Source of the DNA: Anaerolineae bacterium
Lineage (GTDB): Bacteria > Chloroflexota > Anaerolineae > Aggregatilineales > Phototrophicaceae
Length of the DNA stretch: 64,000 nt
Direction: 5' to 3'
Assembly: GCA_022822305.1 (NCBI GenBank)
Contig: JAJEBY010000003.1
Span: 248,001 to 312,000, forward strand
The notes under the pieces are model-generated. The model worked only from the letters and a program-made list of their open reading frames with translations, was not told where the DNA came from and made no database searches. Made by a program: the position numbers and the translations under genes. Below are positions 34,884 through 43,891 of the stretch, piece after piece (position 1 is the stretch's first letter; each line of letters starts with the position of its first letter).

Positions 34884-35204
34884 GTGGCGCGTTACGGTCT
34901 TTTGTATGTGGGAGAGCCGCCGGTCGGTGACGATCCGGAGGCGGCGCAGGCGGGACAGCAACGGTGGTTCGAATGGATAAGCGGACTGGGAGAAGCGGTG
35001 GTGACGCCGGGCATGCCAATGAGTCCAGCAACACGAGTCTCGATTGAGGGCGTCGCTCCCGCGCCAACTGAAGGTCGTTTGACCGGCATGACCATTGTCG
35101 AGGCCGACAGCATGGACGCGGCAGTTGAGATGGCCAAAACCAGCCCTTATGTCGAATTTGCCCATACCGCTATCGATGTAGTTGAACTATTCGAGATGGG
35201 TTAG
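34884..35204 (+). CDS. YCII-related (DGPF-type) small protein
   Basis: A 106-residue protein of the dimeric alpha/beta-barrel YCII-like family: Gly-Leu-Leu start, a WFEWISGLGEAVVTPGMP loop, and a closing VVELFEMG strand. Family members are found near extracytoplasmic-function sigma factors and in catabolic clusters, but no sigma factor is here. The GTG at 34884 is chosen because AGGAG lies eight bases upstream; the GTG at 34875 overlaps that site. Confidence 0.8.
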   Translation: MARYGLLYVGEPPVGDDPEAAQAGQQRWFEWISGLGEAVVTPGMPMSPATRVSIEGVAPAPTEGRLTGMTIVEADSMDAAVEMAKTSPYVEFAHTAIDVVELFEMG

Positions 35205-35351
35205 TTCTCTCCGCAGGCAGGCTGTCGGTCCACTGGGCGCCCCGTGATCGACAGTCTCTCCGTTTTCGGTCTCCACATCCGCAGGCGATCAGCAAGCAAA
35301 AATCCAGCCAACTGACGAACCGCAACTACAATTGGTAGGCAGACTGAAACC

Positions 35352-35380
35352 TTGTGACGCTTGCGTTTCATCGTTAAACT
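35352..35380 (+). promoter_or_regulatory. Predicted promoter for the acetyltransferase gene
   Basis: TTGTGA (35352-35357) and TAAACT (35375-35380) with a 17-base spacer, ending 34 bases before the ATG at 35415. Confidence 0.35.
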
Positions 35381-35414
35381 GTGCGCTTATGTCACTGTTG
35401 CGGAATCTAACGCG

Positions 35415-36056
35415 ATGAGCCTGATCCTGCGATACATGCGGCTGGATGATATACGCCCCGTGTGCGCCATTGATGAGCTTTGCTTTAGGCCGCCCTGGTC
35501 CAAAGATTCATACGCTTTCGAAATCAACGAATCGCGAATCAGCCACATGGTTGTGCTCGAATCGCGGCATGAGGCGGCGCCAGCGTTGGAGGCGTACGAG
35601 GACGGATGGCTGCAGCGCGTGAGCGGTTGGCTGCGCCAGGAAGCCCCGGTCGCCCTCGCCACCGCCGGCACGGTCGTCGGTTATGGCGGGCTGTGGAAGA
35701 TCGATGGCGAAGCTCATATCAGCACCATCGCCACTCATCCCGCTCATCGCGGTTACGGTTACGGCGAGCTGCTGCTGGCGGGCATGTTTCGCAAGGCGCT
35801 GCGCCTGCGTGCGGATTATCTCGTGCTGGAAGTGCGCGTCAGCAACGCCGTGGCTCAGAACCTCTATGCGAAATACGGCTTCAGTCGTTATGGTCGCAAG
35901 CGCAATTATTATCGCGCGGACAATGAGGATGCCTACGATATGCGCGCGCGGCTTGACAAGCAATCACGCTGGCAATTGGATCGGCTGTATGGCGAATTGC
36001 GCGTGCGGATCCCTTTCCGCGATGACTTCAGCGGCGTGAAGCGTCCGCGGGGGTGA
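35415..36056 (+). CDS. rimI: GNAT acetyltransferase, RimI-like
   Basis: A 213-residue GNAT protein with the acetyl-CoA-binding motif ATHPAHRGYGYGELL and the RimI-type motifs LEVRVSNAVAQNLYAKYGF and RKRNYYRADNEDAYDM. RimI acetylates the N-terminus of ribosomal protein S18. The protein is longer than the usual 150-160 residues because of a 35-residue insertion before motif A and a basic C-terminal tail. The ATG at 35415 has a weak GCGGA site; an upstream start at 35361 would overlap the promoter. Confidence 0.8.
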   Translation: MSLILRYMRLDDIRPVCAIDELCFRPPWSKDSYAFEINESRISHMVVLESRHEAAPALEAYEDGWLQRVSGWLRQEAPVALATAGTVVGYGGLWKIDGEAHISTIATHPAHRGYGYGELLLAGMFRKALRLRADYLVLEVRVSNAVAQNLYAKYGFSRYGRKRNYYRADNEDAYDMRARLDKQSRWQLDRLYGELRVRIPFRDDFSGVKRPRG

Positions 36057-36142
36057 GGCAAAAAATCTCATTTTGAATGTGTTTCCTTGAGGCAGCTTCC
36101 TAGATGAAGTAATGTACTGAAGGAATAGGCTTGAGGCAAAGC

Positions 36143-37516
36143 ATGGATAGATTAAAGAGCGTAGTAGGCACTCCGTTTGAATACTATGAAAGTATAGAAG
36201 TGCATTTGTCGAATTTACACAACCGCGTGTTGGAGATGCGAAAGGTCGGTGGTCTTAGTAATCGTACACTGGAACACATCCATAATTTTTTCAAAACAAA
36301 AGGGATTTACCACTCGAATGCGATAGAGGGAAATGCGCTCACCATTGGAGAAACGCATTTGGTTGTCGAGATGGGAATGACAATCACTGGCAAAACACTG
36401 CGTGATCAGGCAGAGGCGAAGAACTTGTCCCAAGCGCTCGATTTTATGAAGGATATAGCTGTGAATCGGGATCGACCGATCACGATTAGCGACATCAAAC
36501 AAATTCACAAACTTATTCTAGCTGATATTGATGAGGCGCATGCTGGCAGGTATCGCGAACGGAAAGTGCAAATATCCGGCTCTGATTTTGAACCTCCGGC
36601 ATCATACTTAGTCCCACAGCAAATGGACGATTTGGGCAAGTATATTGTAAACGTCACGGAGCCTGAAGCTCAAAACCAGAATTATCCGATTGTTTGTGCT
36701 GCCGGGGCTCATGCTTGGCTGGCGCAAATCCATCCTTTTGTGGATGGCAACGGTCGAACTGCCCGCCTTTTGATGAACTTGATTTTGATGCGCTTGCGCT
36801 ACACAATTTGTATCATCACTCGTGAAGACAGGCTGCGCTATTATGACTCACTAGAAGAATCGCAAGCAGGTGATCTGACTCCGCTCATCCTATTGATGTA
36901 TGAAAATGTCGAAGAAAGCTTAAAGGAGTGGGAGAAGGCCGCCGAAGCGGAACGAATGAGGCAGCAGTTGATTCAGTCGGTCAGCTACAGTTTAGAGGGT
37001 CCTGAGCTTAACCGCGTTACAAACGAATACACGGTGTGGGTCAGTAGCATGGAGCTATTTAAGAATTACTTCAAACAGATCGTAGATGACTTGAATGAAC
37101 AGATAACATTAGGTAGCGTAAAAGTCCATTTCAAGGAATATGACACGCTAGACTTTGACAAGTATCGAAGTCTGCGAAATGAAGTGCCAGCCAAACGAAC
37201 CTGGTTCTTCCGAATTATTTTCGTAAGGGGAGATAAGAGTATTAGATATCTTTTCTTCTTTGGTTATCCAAATCACCGATTGCGACCTCGTACACCTGTA
37301 GCGCTTATTCTCGCGAAAGGTATCAATTTCGATTGGGAGTACATACCATTAGAAGAAATCACTCAATCCAACATTCCAGACATGTATCAAGTTGGTTACG
37401 ATATGAAAGAGGAAGAATTCGTCGCGTTGACCGTCGGGGGTGTTGAAGAAGGAAAAGTTGAGTCAATCGCCACGAAATTCTTTCAACAAGCAGCACAACG
37501 CGACTTCGGCAGCTAG
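36143..37516 (+). CDS. Fic-domain AMP transferase with N-terminal inhibitory motif
   Basis: A 457-residue protein with the Fic catalytic motif HPFVDGNGR at 197-205 and an intact class II inhibitory helix, S58-NAI-E62-G63, matching (S/T)xxxE(G/N). Such enzymes add AMP to Ser/Thr/Tyr side chains of proteins and are held off by the inhibitory Glu. The C-terminal ~180 residues form an extra domain of unassigned fold. The gene is AT-rich compared with both neighbours, so it was probably acquired. A GAGG lies about six bases before the ATG. No antitoxin gene adjoins it, as expected when inhibition is built in. Confidence 0.9.
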   Translation: MDRLKSVVGTPFEYYESIEVHLSNLHNRVLEMRKVGGLSNRTLEHIHNFFKTKGIYHSNAIEGNALTIGETHLVVEMGMTITGKTLRDQAEAKNLSQALDFMKDIAVNRDRPITISDIKQIHKLILADIDEAHAGRYRERKVQISGSDFEPPASYLVPQQMDDLGKYIVNVTEPEAQNQNYPIVCAAGAHAWLAQIHPFVDGNGRTARLLMNLILMRLRYTICIITREDRLRYYDSLEESQAGDLTPLILLMYENVEESLKEWEKAAEAERMRQQLIQSVSYSLEGPELNRVTNEYTVWVSSMELFKNYFKQIVDDLNEQITLGSVKVHFKEYDTLDFDKYRSLRNEVPAKRTWFFRIIFVRGDKSIRYLFFFGYPNHRLRPRTPVALILAKGINFDWEYIPLEEITQSNIPDMYQVGYDMKEEEFVALTVGGVEEGKVESIATKFFQQAAQRDFGS

Positions 37517-37798
37517 CTACTCCCGCAGGGCGCGCATGCCGTTGAGCGTCACCGCGAGGGCCATGCCCATATCGGCGAAGACGGCAGCTAGCACGGTCTC
37601 AATCAGATCATCGATCTCGACAACGCTCACATCATCGAGCCGCAGCCCGGCAGTCTCGATGTCGCGGGCGCGGCCGGCACAAGCCATGTTGCCAATTGCA
37701 AACTTGCGCAGCGCATCGGGCGGGGAGATTGTCTTGCCGAGCGACTTGACGCGCCCTCTCAAGTCTTCATAGGGAACGTCGCCTGCTATGCGCATCAT
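37517..37798 (-). pseudogene. Remnant carrying the C-terminus of a heavy-metal P-type ATPase
   Basis: The final ~23 codons read AAVFADMGMALAVTLNGMRAL, the characteristic last helix of CadA/ZntA-like P-type ATPases. The preceding ~70 residues do not look like a P-type ATPase and contain no catalytic DKTG motif. There is no ribosome binding site before the ATG pair at 37796. The stop abuts the Fic stop codon from the opposite strand. I read it as a truncated or rearranged fragment rather than a functional gene. Confidence 0.55.
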
Positions 37799-37985
37799 AC
37801 TGTTAGCAAAGTCTAAGACAGCTAATGCGCCGCCGGTCGCCGGTTGACGCCGGCCTCTAGCTCACGAGCACAGCCCGGACAATCCACAGCGCCAATCTAG
37901 TATGACCAATGACTCACCAAACACCCGCCCAAATGAGACTTCGTATCATTAACGCATCACTTACAATTCTATCACACTCAGTTTG

Positions 37986-38013
37986 TTGCCAATCACACTT
38001 TTCCGATTACACT
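37986..38013 (+). promoter_or_regulatory. Possible promoter for the cyclase gene
   Basis: TTGCCA (37986-37991) and TACACT (38008-38013) with a 16-base spacer, in an AT-rich gap ahead of a strong AGGAGG site. Confidence 0.4.
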
Positions 38014-38066
38014 AATGTTAGTACACGCCATTGTACTGAGATTCTTAGCATTACAGGAGGAAGACT

Positions 38067-38903
38067 ATGTGCAATCAACATGTCATGCAAACGGTACGAG
38101 ATCGCGTCAATCATGAGGGGCTGCCGGATGTGAGCCGCCGCAGTTTTCTCAAGATGGGGGGCGTACTGGCCGCGGGCGCCGCGCTGGCGCCGCAGGTCGC
38201 GCGCGCCGACATGCACTCGGGTGGCGTCGTAGATCTCAGCCACACGCTCTCGCCAAGTTTTCCAGCTTTCCCTGGCGTCGTCACGCCTGGCGAACGCAGC
38301 ACCGTAGTCACGGTCGAGGAAAATGGATTCTATATGCAGCGCTGGTCATTTGATGAACATCAAGGTACGCACATGGACTTTCCCGCGCACTTCATCGCGG
38401 ATGGTTTGCGCGTCGACGCCATCCCGGCCGGCGCCTTGGTCGGACCGGCAGTCGTGATCGATATCGCCGCGCGAGCCGAAGAGGATCCGGATGCCATGGT
38501 CATGGTAGATGACTTGCAGGCATGGGAAATGGAAAACGGAGAGATTCCCGAAGGCGCATTCGTGATGATGTACGCCGGTTGGGATGAGCTATTGGGCACG
38601 CCCGCTTTCCTCGGTGACGACAGCGGCTTGCACTTCCCGGGATTCAGCGGCGAAGCATCGGAGTGGTTGGTTAACGAGCGTTCCATTCACGGCGTCGGCG
38701 TCGACACCATCAGCATTGACCATGGCATCTCGTCCACCTTCGACACGCATTACACAATTCTCGGCGCCGGCCTACTCGGCATTGAAGGCGTGGCCAATCT
38801 GGGTTCAATCAAGGATACCCAGGCGACGATCGTGTGCGGCATTCCCAAGTACGAAGAGGGATCGGGCGGGCCCGCGCGCATTCAAGCGCTCACCGGCATG
38901 TAA
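38067..38903 (+). CDS. Tat-exported cyclase / arylformamidase-family hydrolase
   Basis: A 278-residue protein with a twin-arginine signal (SRRSFLKMGG, about 23-32, then an Ala-rich core) and the metal-binding motif HxGTHxDxPxH seen as HQGTHMDFPAH. This is the kynurenine formamidase-like cyclase fold. The enzyme would hydrolyse an amide or ester outside the cytoplasm. AGGAGG lies seven bases before the ATG. It is monocistronic. The export signal is notable because the well-studied family members are cytoplasmic. Confidence 0.9.
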   Translation: MCNQHVMQTVRDRVNHEGLPDVSRRSFLKMGGVLAAGAALAPQVARADMHSGGVVDLSHTLSPSFPAFPGVVTPGERSTVVTVEENGFYMQRWSFDEHQGTHMDFPAHFIADGLRVDAIPAGALVGPAVVIDIAARAEEDPDAMVMVDDLQAWEMENGEIPEGAFVMMYAGWDELLGTPAFLGDDSGLHFPGFSGEASEWLVNERSIHGVGVDTISIDHGISSTFDTHYTILGAGLLGIEGVANLGSIKDTQATIVCGIPKYEEGSGGPARIQALTGM

Positions 38904-38904
38904 C

Positions 38905-39610
38905 CTAGCGTCGACGCCGGTCAAAAGCGCTAATAGTCAACGCTGCGCCGATGATCAGCGCGACAAGCAGCGGATGAAGTTGGGACAGTCCCAAGGCGGC
39001 GGTGATGAAGTCGATGCCAAACCAAAGCAGCAGCAGCACCGTCGCCAGGACGATGCATCGCAGCAGCGCGTCGTTGACCCGCCGCGCGTGATGAAAAAGC
39101 AGTACCCAGCCGCACAAGCCGGTCAGGAAGACGCCGTAGAAGGCGGCGACTAAGGCGAGCCCGTGGGCTAACGATACGTCCAGAGCCGACAGCAGCAGCG
39201 GTCCGGTCACCCCCGCCCAGAACAGGTACGGTCCCGGGCTGAGGAAATTCATTGTGACGCCGGTCAAGAGCACGCGTCGATCGCTCTGGCTCGGCGCGTT
39301 TGGCGACGCCGCGCTGCCGCGCAAGTCCGGCGTCGATCGATATTGAGCGTGCGCCCCAGGCAATGCTGAGCAGCAACGCCCCGCCGCCCAGCTGCAAGAG
39401 TTTCTGAGCCTCGCCCGGCAGTTGACCCAGCAAAAAGGTCATGAGGATGATTATCGGCAAATCCGAGATTAGCGGCGCCAGGACGACCAGGAGGCCCTTG
39501 CGCCAACTTTGGGTCAGGGTTGTATTGACGACGTAGGCGATAAGCGGACCCGGAATCACCGCCGCGCTCAGGCCAAAGCTGACGGCCGGGGGGATGAAGT
39601 CAAGAATCAT
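38905..39610 (-). pseudogene. LysE-family amino-acid exporter, frameshifted
   Basis: Two overlapping frames together give one LysE-type protein. The N-terminal part (from 39610; SFGLSAAVIPGPLIAYV, first three helices and GGALLLSIAWGA) is in one frame. The C-terminal part (NFLSPGPYLFWAGV to the last helices, ending at 38905) is in another. The switch lies at about 39290-39360. LysE members export lysine, threonine or small solutes. It is either a genuine inactivating indel, a sequence error, or a programmed shift; no slippery run is obvious. Read depth or re-sequencing would decide. Confidence 0.75.
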
Positions 39611-39641
39611 GCTTCATTTGCGCGCAAGCGATTGAGTCGGG

Positions 39642-40253
39642 CTAGTCGAATTCGGTTGGCAATTCGGGATGCCGCCAATGCTCAAACCAACGGTGTATCT
39701 GCTCCGCGGTCACGCGGCCAATGGAGAGCGGCGGCAGGTCGTCGGGCGCGAACCAGCCCACGTCCAGACTTTCGTTGCTGGTCTTGGCGACGCCGCCAAT
39801 CAACTCGCAGTGGAAGAAGAGCTTGTATACATCGAAGGGTGACGGCGGATGGCGCAGTTTGCGATCCATCACGGCCATGAGCTTGGTCGCTTTCGCTTCG
39901 TAGCCGCTTTCTTCGCGGATTTCGCGCTCGACGGCCTGCGAGGGAGAATCGCCAACATCAGCCCAGCCGCCGGGCAAAGACCAGAGTCCGTCGGCCGCTT
40001 CTCGCACCAGCAACACCTGCCCGTCGCGGAAGAGGGCGCCGCGCACATCGACCTTGGGTGTGATATAGCCGTCATCGCGCGACAAGGCGCATTTGAAATC
40101 CGTCGCGTCTCCGCCACTGACATGCGCCAGCATCTCCGCGGAGATATCCACTAGCCTCTGATACCTGTCCGCATCAAAGGGATCCTCAGCGTAATACAAG
40201 CCGGTATTGGCGATGGCGGCAATTTGCTTCGCCCATTCCACTTGTTTGTTCAT
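39642..40253 (-). CDS. Nudix hydrolase with N-terminal helical domain
   Basis: A 203-residue protein with a full Nudix box (GWADVGDSPSQAVEREIREESGYE, with the GX5EX7REXXEEXG pattern). About 60 N-terminal residues form a helical domain seen in bacterial ADP-sugar and related hydrolases. It would hydrolyse a nucleoside diphosphate linked to another moiety. The start at 40253 gives MNKQVEWA. It is divergent from the TPR gene at 40383. Confidence 0.9.
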   Translation of the reverse strand: MNKQVEWAKQIAAIANTGLYYAEDPFDADRYQRLVDISAEMLAHVSGGDATDFKCALSRDDGYITPKVDVRGALFRDGQVLLVREAADGLWSLPGGWADVGDSPSQAVEREIREESGYEAKATKLMAVMDRKLRHPPSPFDVYKLFFHCELIGGVAKTSNESLDVGWFAPDDLPPLSIGRVTAEQIHRWFEHWRHPELPTEFD

Positions 40254-40333
40254 GCCGCTCCTTCGCTGTCGATCGCGTCCGCGTCATTATACACGCTGGA
40301 GGCGCGCCATGAGCAAATCGCGCTCGGCTCGGA

Positions 40334-40339
40334 TATAAT
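40334..40339 (+). promoter_or_regulatory. Predicted -10 box for the TPR gene
   Basis: A perfect TATAAT, about 44 bases before the ATG at 40383; no clear -35 is seen. It supports the downstream start over 40224. Confidence 0.45.
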
Positions 40340-40382
40340 GGCAAGATGGGGGTTACTCCGTTGGCGAGCTTGCGGAAGCCTA

Positions 40383-41636
40383 ATGAGACCCAATCGGCGA
40401 ATCGTACGCGATCATCAAAAGCCTTTCTTCAGCAATAAACGCCGCGGCTTAAGCGGGCTGCCGCTGTTTTTCTTCGTGATCATGACGCTGGGAACCAGCC
40501 TGCTCTTGGTCCTGGTGACGGCTACCCGCTACGACGAGCTGCGCTATATGGCGGAGGATGCTTTGGGTATTGCGCCCACGTATACGCCGCGCGCGGTTGA
40601 GCATGCCCAGCGCGGAATCGCTTTGTACGGCGAGGGCAAAGCCAGCGCGGCGTTGGATGCCTTTGGCATGGCGCTCACCCCGCAGCCCGATAATATCGCT
40701 TATCTCTACGAATACGGTCGGATTTTGATCGAGCTTGATCAATACGACGGGGCCGCGCCCATCGGCGATCGCATGATCGCGCTGGCGCCTGGCGATGCGC
40801 GCGGTTATGCCTTGAAGGCGCGCGCATTGATGTGGAGCGACCCAGGCAGCGCCATCCCGGTGGCCGTTTCCGGTCTGGATATCGATTCGGATTTCGCGCC
40901 CTTGCACGCCGCGCTCGCGATCGCATATACGAACAGCGGTCGATTTGCTGAAGCGCTGCAACGCGGCAGCCGCGCCATCGAGCTGGATCCGCTGGATTCT
41001 TTCGCGCATCGCGCCTATTCCATCCCGCTGATCTTCACCGGGCGCTATTCGCAGGCGATTGAGGCTTTGGAACAGGCGGTGGCGATCAATCCAAATTTGA
41101 CGGGACCGTACTTCGAGCTGGCCGCCCAATATCGCAAGATCGACTTTCAGGAGATGGCAGTCGGGATATATCGGCGGGTGCTGGAGCTGGAGCCGAATAA
41201 CGCCAAGGCTTATCTGCGCATTTGCGAAACCTATGCGCAAGTGGGCCAATTTCAGGCAGGCACGCCCTTCTGCGAACAAGCGCTGGAGATCAATCCGCAA
41301 TACGCATCGGCCTGGCGCATGCTGGGTCAGCTTCAATATTCGCGGCGCAATTATGAGAGCGCGATTGATTCCTTCGAGAACTGCGTGAGGTTTGGCTCGG
41401 TCGAGGTCGAGTGCTACTACATCCGCGGCTGGGCATATTACATTCTGGGCAACTGCGACCAAGCCTGGGATGTCTTGCAGGAAGCGCTCAATTACACGGC
41501 GGCGGACGAAATCGTAGACAGCATCAATATCGGATTGTCCAATGTACGCATCAATTGCCCGGGATTTGAAAACGTCACCTTGCCCACGGCCATACCTCCG
41601 ACGCCTATCCCGCCGACGCCCATCGGAGGCATCTAG
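40383..41636 (+). CDS. Membrane-anchored TPR protein, copy 1
   Basis: A 417-residue protein with a basic N-terminus, one transmembrane helix (about 23-43), then extracytoplasmic or cytoplasmic tetratricopeptide repeats through about 60-390, and a Pro-rich tail (PTAIPPTPIPPTPIGGI). TPR arrays mediate protein-protein contact. The ATG at 40383 is chosen for its position after a TATAAT and a GCGGAAG site. It is followed three bases later by a paralogue. No catalytic domain is seen. Confidence 0.8.
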   Translation: MRPNRRIVRDHQKPFFSNKRRGLSGLPLFFFVIMTLGTSLLLVLVTATRYDELRYMAEDALGIAPTYTPRAVEHAQRGIALYGEGKASAALDAFGMALTPQPDNIAYLYEYGRILIELDQYDGAAPIGDRMIALAPGDARGYALKARALMWSDPGSAIPVAVSGLDIDSDFAPLHAALAIAYTNSGRFAEALQRGSRAIELDPLDSFAHRAYSIPLIFTGRYSQAIEALEQAVAINPNLTGPYFELAAQYRKIDFQEMAVGIYRRVLELEPNNAKAYLRICETYAQVGQFQAGTPFCEQALEINPQYASAWRMLGQLQYSRRNYESAIDSFENCVRFGSVEVECYYIRGWAYYILGNCDQAWDVLQEALNYTAADEIVDSINIGLSNVRINCPGFENVTLPTAIPPTPIPPTPIGGI

Positions 41637-41639
41637 GGG

Positions 41640-42854
41640 ATGCAAATCAAGCGCGATTATTCGCATCCCTTCTTTCGCGAACCCAAGCGACATCGCCTGC
41701 GCAACTCGCTGATAGCTGCGCTGCTGGGATTGCTGTTGGGGCTGGCAGTGGTGTCGCGATGGACCGAGGTCGAGCAGGTGTTGGGAAACTTGAGCGGGGT
41801 TCCGATGACGCCGACGCCGCAGCCCAGCGCCCTGGCGAGGCGCGGCGCGGCGCTGGCGCACAATGGCGATTTCGAAGCGGCGGAGCTGCTGCTGGCCGCG
41901 GCCGTCGAGGAGCGTCCGGACAACAGCGCCTATCTCTATGAGCTGGGAAAAGTGCAGATCGAGCTGGGCGATTATCAAGGCGCGTTGATGAACGCCGAGG
42001 CGATCACCGATCGGGATGCGAATGATGCGCGCGGATTCGCGCTGCGGGCTGCTGCCCTCACCTGGCAGGGCAATGCCAAGGAGGCCATCCCCGTTGGTCT
42101 GTCGGCGCTGGAGTTGGATCCGAGTTTCATATCGCTTTACGCGACGCTCAGCCGCGCATACATCGATGAACAGCGCTGGGGAGAGGGGCTGGATATCGCC
42201 GAGCGGGGCATGTCGCTGGACGGCGACAATGCCGAACTGGTACGCGCTTACGCCTATGCGCTGCAATCGGTGGGCGCCTATGACGAGGCGGCGGCGCACC
42301 TGGAGCGCGCCATTGGACTGCGGCCGGGGCATTTGCCACCACAATTTGAGCTGGCTGCGCTGTATCTGGCGCGCGATAACGCTCAACGCGCGATTGACTT
42401 ATACGATCGCATTCTGTCGCTGGATACGCGCAACGCCCGCGCTATGCTACGGCAGTGCCTGGCGTATCTGCAGGTGGGGCAAGCCGAGCGCGCGCTGGGT
42501 TTCTGTGAGGATGCCGTGACCAACGCGCCCGAGGATGCCGAATCGCTGTTTCATCTCGCCTTGCTCTATTACAGCGAGAGCCGCTTCGCCGAATCGCTGG
42601 ACCTGTTCCAACGCTGTCTGGAAAATGACGAGGGCAGATTTGATCTCTCCTGCCGTTTTCGCCTGGGGTTGTCTCACTATTACACGGGCGATTGCGCCAG
42701 CGGATGGGCGCTGCTGCAGGAATCGATGGCGATTGCGACTGCGGGCAGCGGATATGAGGCGACAATAGACAATATCCAGCAGGGTCTGGATGCGATTTTG
42801 AGTGATCCCGCCTGCATCGAATCGGCGGCGGCCACGGTATCCTTTCAGGATTGA
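41640..42854 (+). CDS. Membrane-anchored TPR protein, copy 2
   Basis: A 404-residue paralogue of the preceding gene: basic N-terminus, one helix (about 22-42), a short TPTPQPS linker, then TPR units with the same phase (ARRGAALAHNGDFEAAELLL and following). It starts three bases after the first gene's stop, so the two are one transcript. The pair probably forms a heteromeric or redundant scaffold; a link to the FkbM methyltransferase downstream is possible. Confidence 0.8.
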   Translation: MQIKRDYSHPFFREPKRHRLRNSLIAALLGLLLGLAVVSRWTEVEQVLGNLSGVPMTPTPQPSALARRGAALAHNGDFEAAELLLAAAVEERPDNSAYLYELGKVQIELGDYQGALMNAEAITDRDANDARGFALRAAALTWQGNAKEAIPVGLSALELDPSFISLYATLSRAYIDEQRWGEGLDIAERGMSLDGDNAELVRAYAYALQSVGAYDEAAAHLERAIGLRPGHLPPQFELAALYLARDNAQRAIDLYDRILSLDTRNARAMLRQCLAYLQVGQAERALGFCEDAVTNAPEDAESLFHLALLYYSESRFAESLDLFQRCLENDEGRFDLSCRFRLGLSHYYTGDCASGWALLQESMAIATAGSGYEATIDNIQQGLDAILSDPACIESAAATVSFQD

Positions 42855-42903
42855 CCTGGCGTCGGGGCTGGGCTAGGCTGATGGCACTCCACCCGACGCT
42901 CCG

Positions 42904-43827
42904 ATGAAAATGCGCTTTCTCGATTCCAGCCTGTGGCTCTATCGCAAGACGTTGAAGCGGATACGGCCAGCGCATGTTGCCATGCACCGGCTGATGGATC
43001 GCGCGCTGATTCCCTGGCTGGAACGCCGCCATAATTTTCAAACCATCGCCGAAGATCCCTTCTGGTTTCGGCTGGAGCTTTTGACCGGCCGCCACGAAAT
43101 GGAAACGGCGCGTCAGCTGCGGCAGCTGGTGAGACCGGGCATGATCGCGCTGGATGTCGGCGCGCATATCGGCTATTACAGTCGGCTGCTTTCGCGCTTG
43201 ACCGGCGCGGGCGGACGGGTGATCGCCTTCGAGCCGCATCCGCGCACGCACCAGGCGCTGCTGCAGAACCTGCGCGAGTTCCGCAACGTGACCGCGCTGC
43301 AGCTGGCGGTGGCCGAGCGCGAGGGCAGCGGCGAGCTTCATGACTATTTGATGATGTCGGCCAGCGGCTCGCTGCATTATGACGCCTCGCTGGCGGATCT
43401 GCAGCGGGCGCAGATGAGCGCGGGGGATGTGGCGCCGCGGGGAGGGGCCGATTTCGAGCCGCAGCGATACCAGGTGCGCACGGTGGCCATTGATGACTGT
43501 CTGGGTCAATTGGGCGTCGAGCGGGTTGATCTTGTCAAGATGGATATTGAAGGCGCCGAGCTGGCGGCCCTACGCGGGATGCGGCGGACGATCGAGGCAT
43601 CTGCGGGACTGCAGCTGGTGATGGAATATAATCCGAGCGCGCTGGCGGCCTTTGGGCACGAGCCGACGGCGGCGCTGCGCGAGGCGCTGGAGATGGGATT
43701 CAGCCAAGTGGCGGCGATTGAAGCGGACGGCTCGCTGCGAGATTGGACGGATGACGCGGGTCTGGTTGAGCGGGAGACGGCGCGAATGCTGGGCGCGATG
43801 GGTGTGGTGAATTTGCTGTTCAAATGA
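42904..43827 (+). CDS. FkbM-family SAM-dependent methyltransferase
   Basis: A 307-residue protein with motif I (IALDVGAHIGYYSRLL), a following acidic residue and motif IV-like VDLVKMDIEGAE, the FkbM pattern. It is expected to O-methylate a small molecule or sugar. It has no signal peptide. It lies 49 bases after the TPR pair and is probably co-transcribed. The ribosome binding site is not evident. Confidence 0.85.
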   Translation: MKMRFLDSSLWLYRKTLKRIRPAHVAMHRLMDRALIPWLERRHNFQTIAEDPFWFRLELLTGRHEMETARQLRQLVRPGMIALDVGAHIGYYSRLLSRLTGAGGRVIAFEPHPRTHQALLQNLREFRNVTALQLAVAEREGSGELHDYLMMSASGSLHYDASLADLQRAQMSAGDVAPRGGADFEPQRYQVRTVAIDDCLGQLGVERVDLVKMDIEGAELAALRGMRRTIEASAGLQLVMEYNPSALAAFGHEPTAALREALEMGFSQVAAIEADGSLRDWTDDAGLVERETARMLGAMGVVNLLFK

Positions 43828-43891
43828 CGTAGAGTACTTTCTACAGATGTACTGAGGAAATCTATTGGACGGGCAAATGTGGTAATATTGT

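Noticed and set aside
37440-37772. Plus-strand frame after the Fic gene
   Set aside because: It overlaps the Fic end in another frame and has no family pattern; the minus-strand ATPase remnant is the recognisable content.
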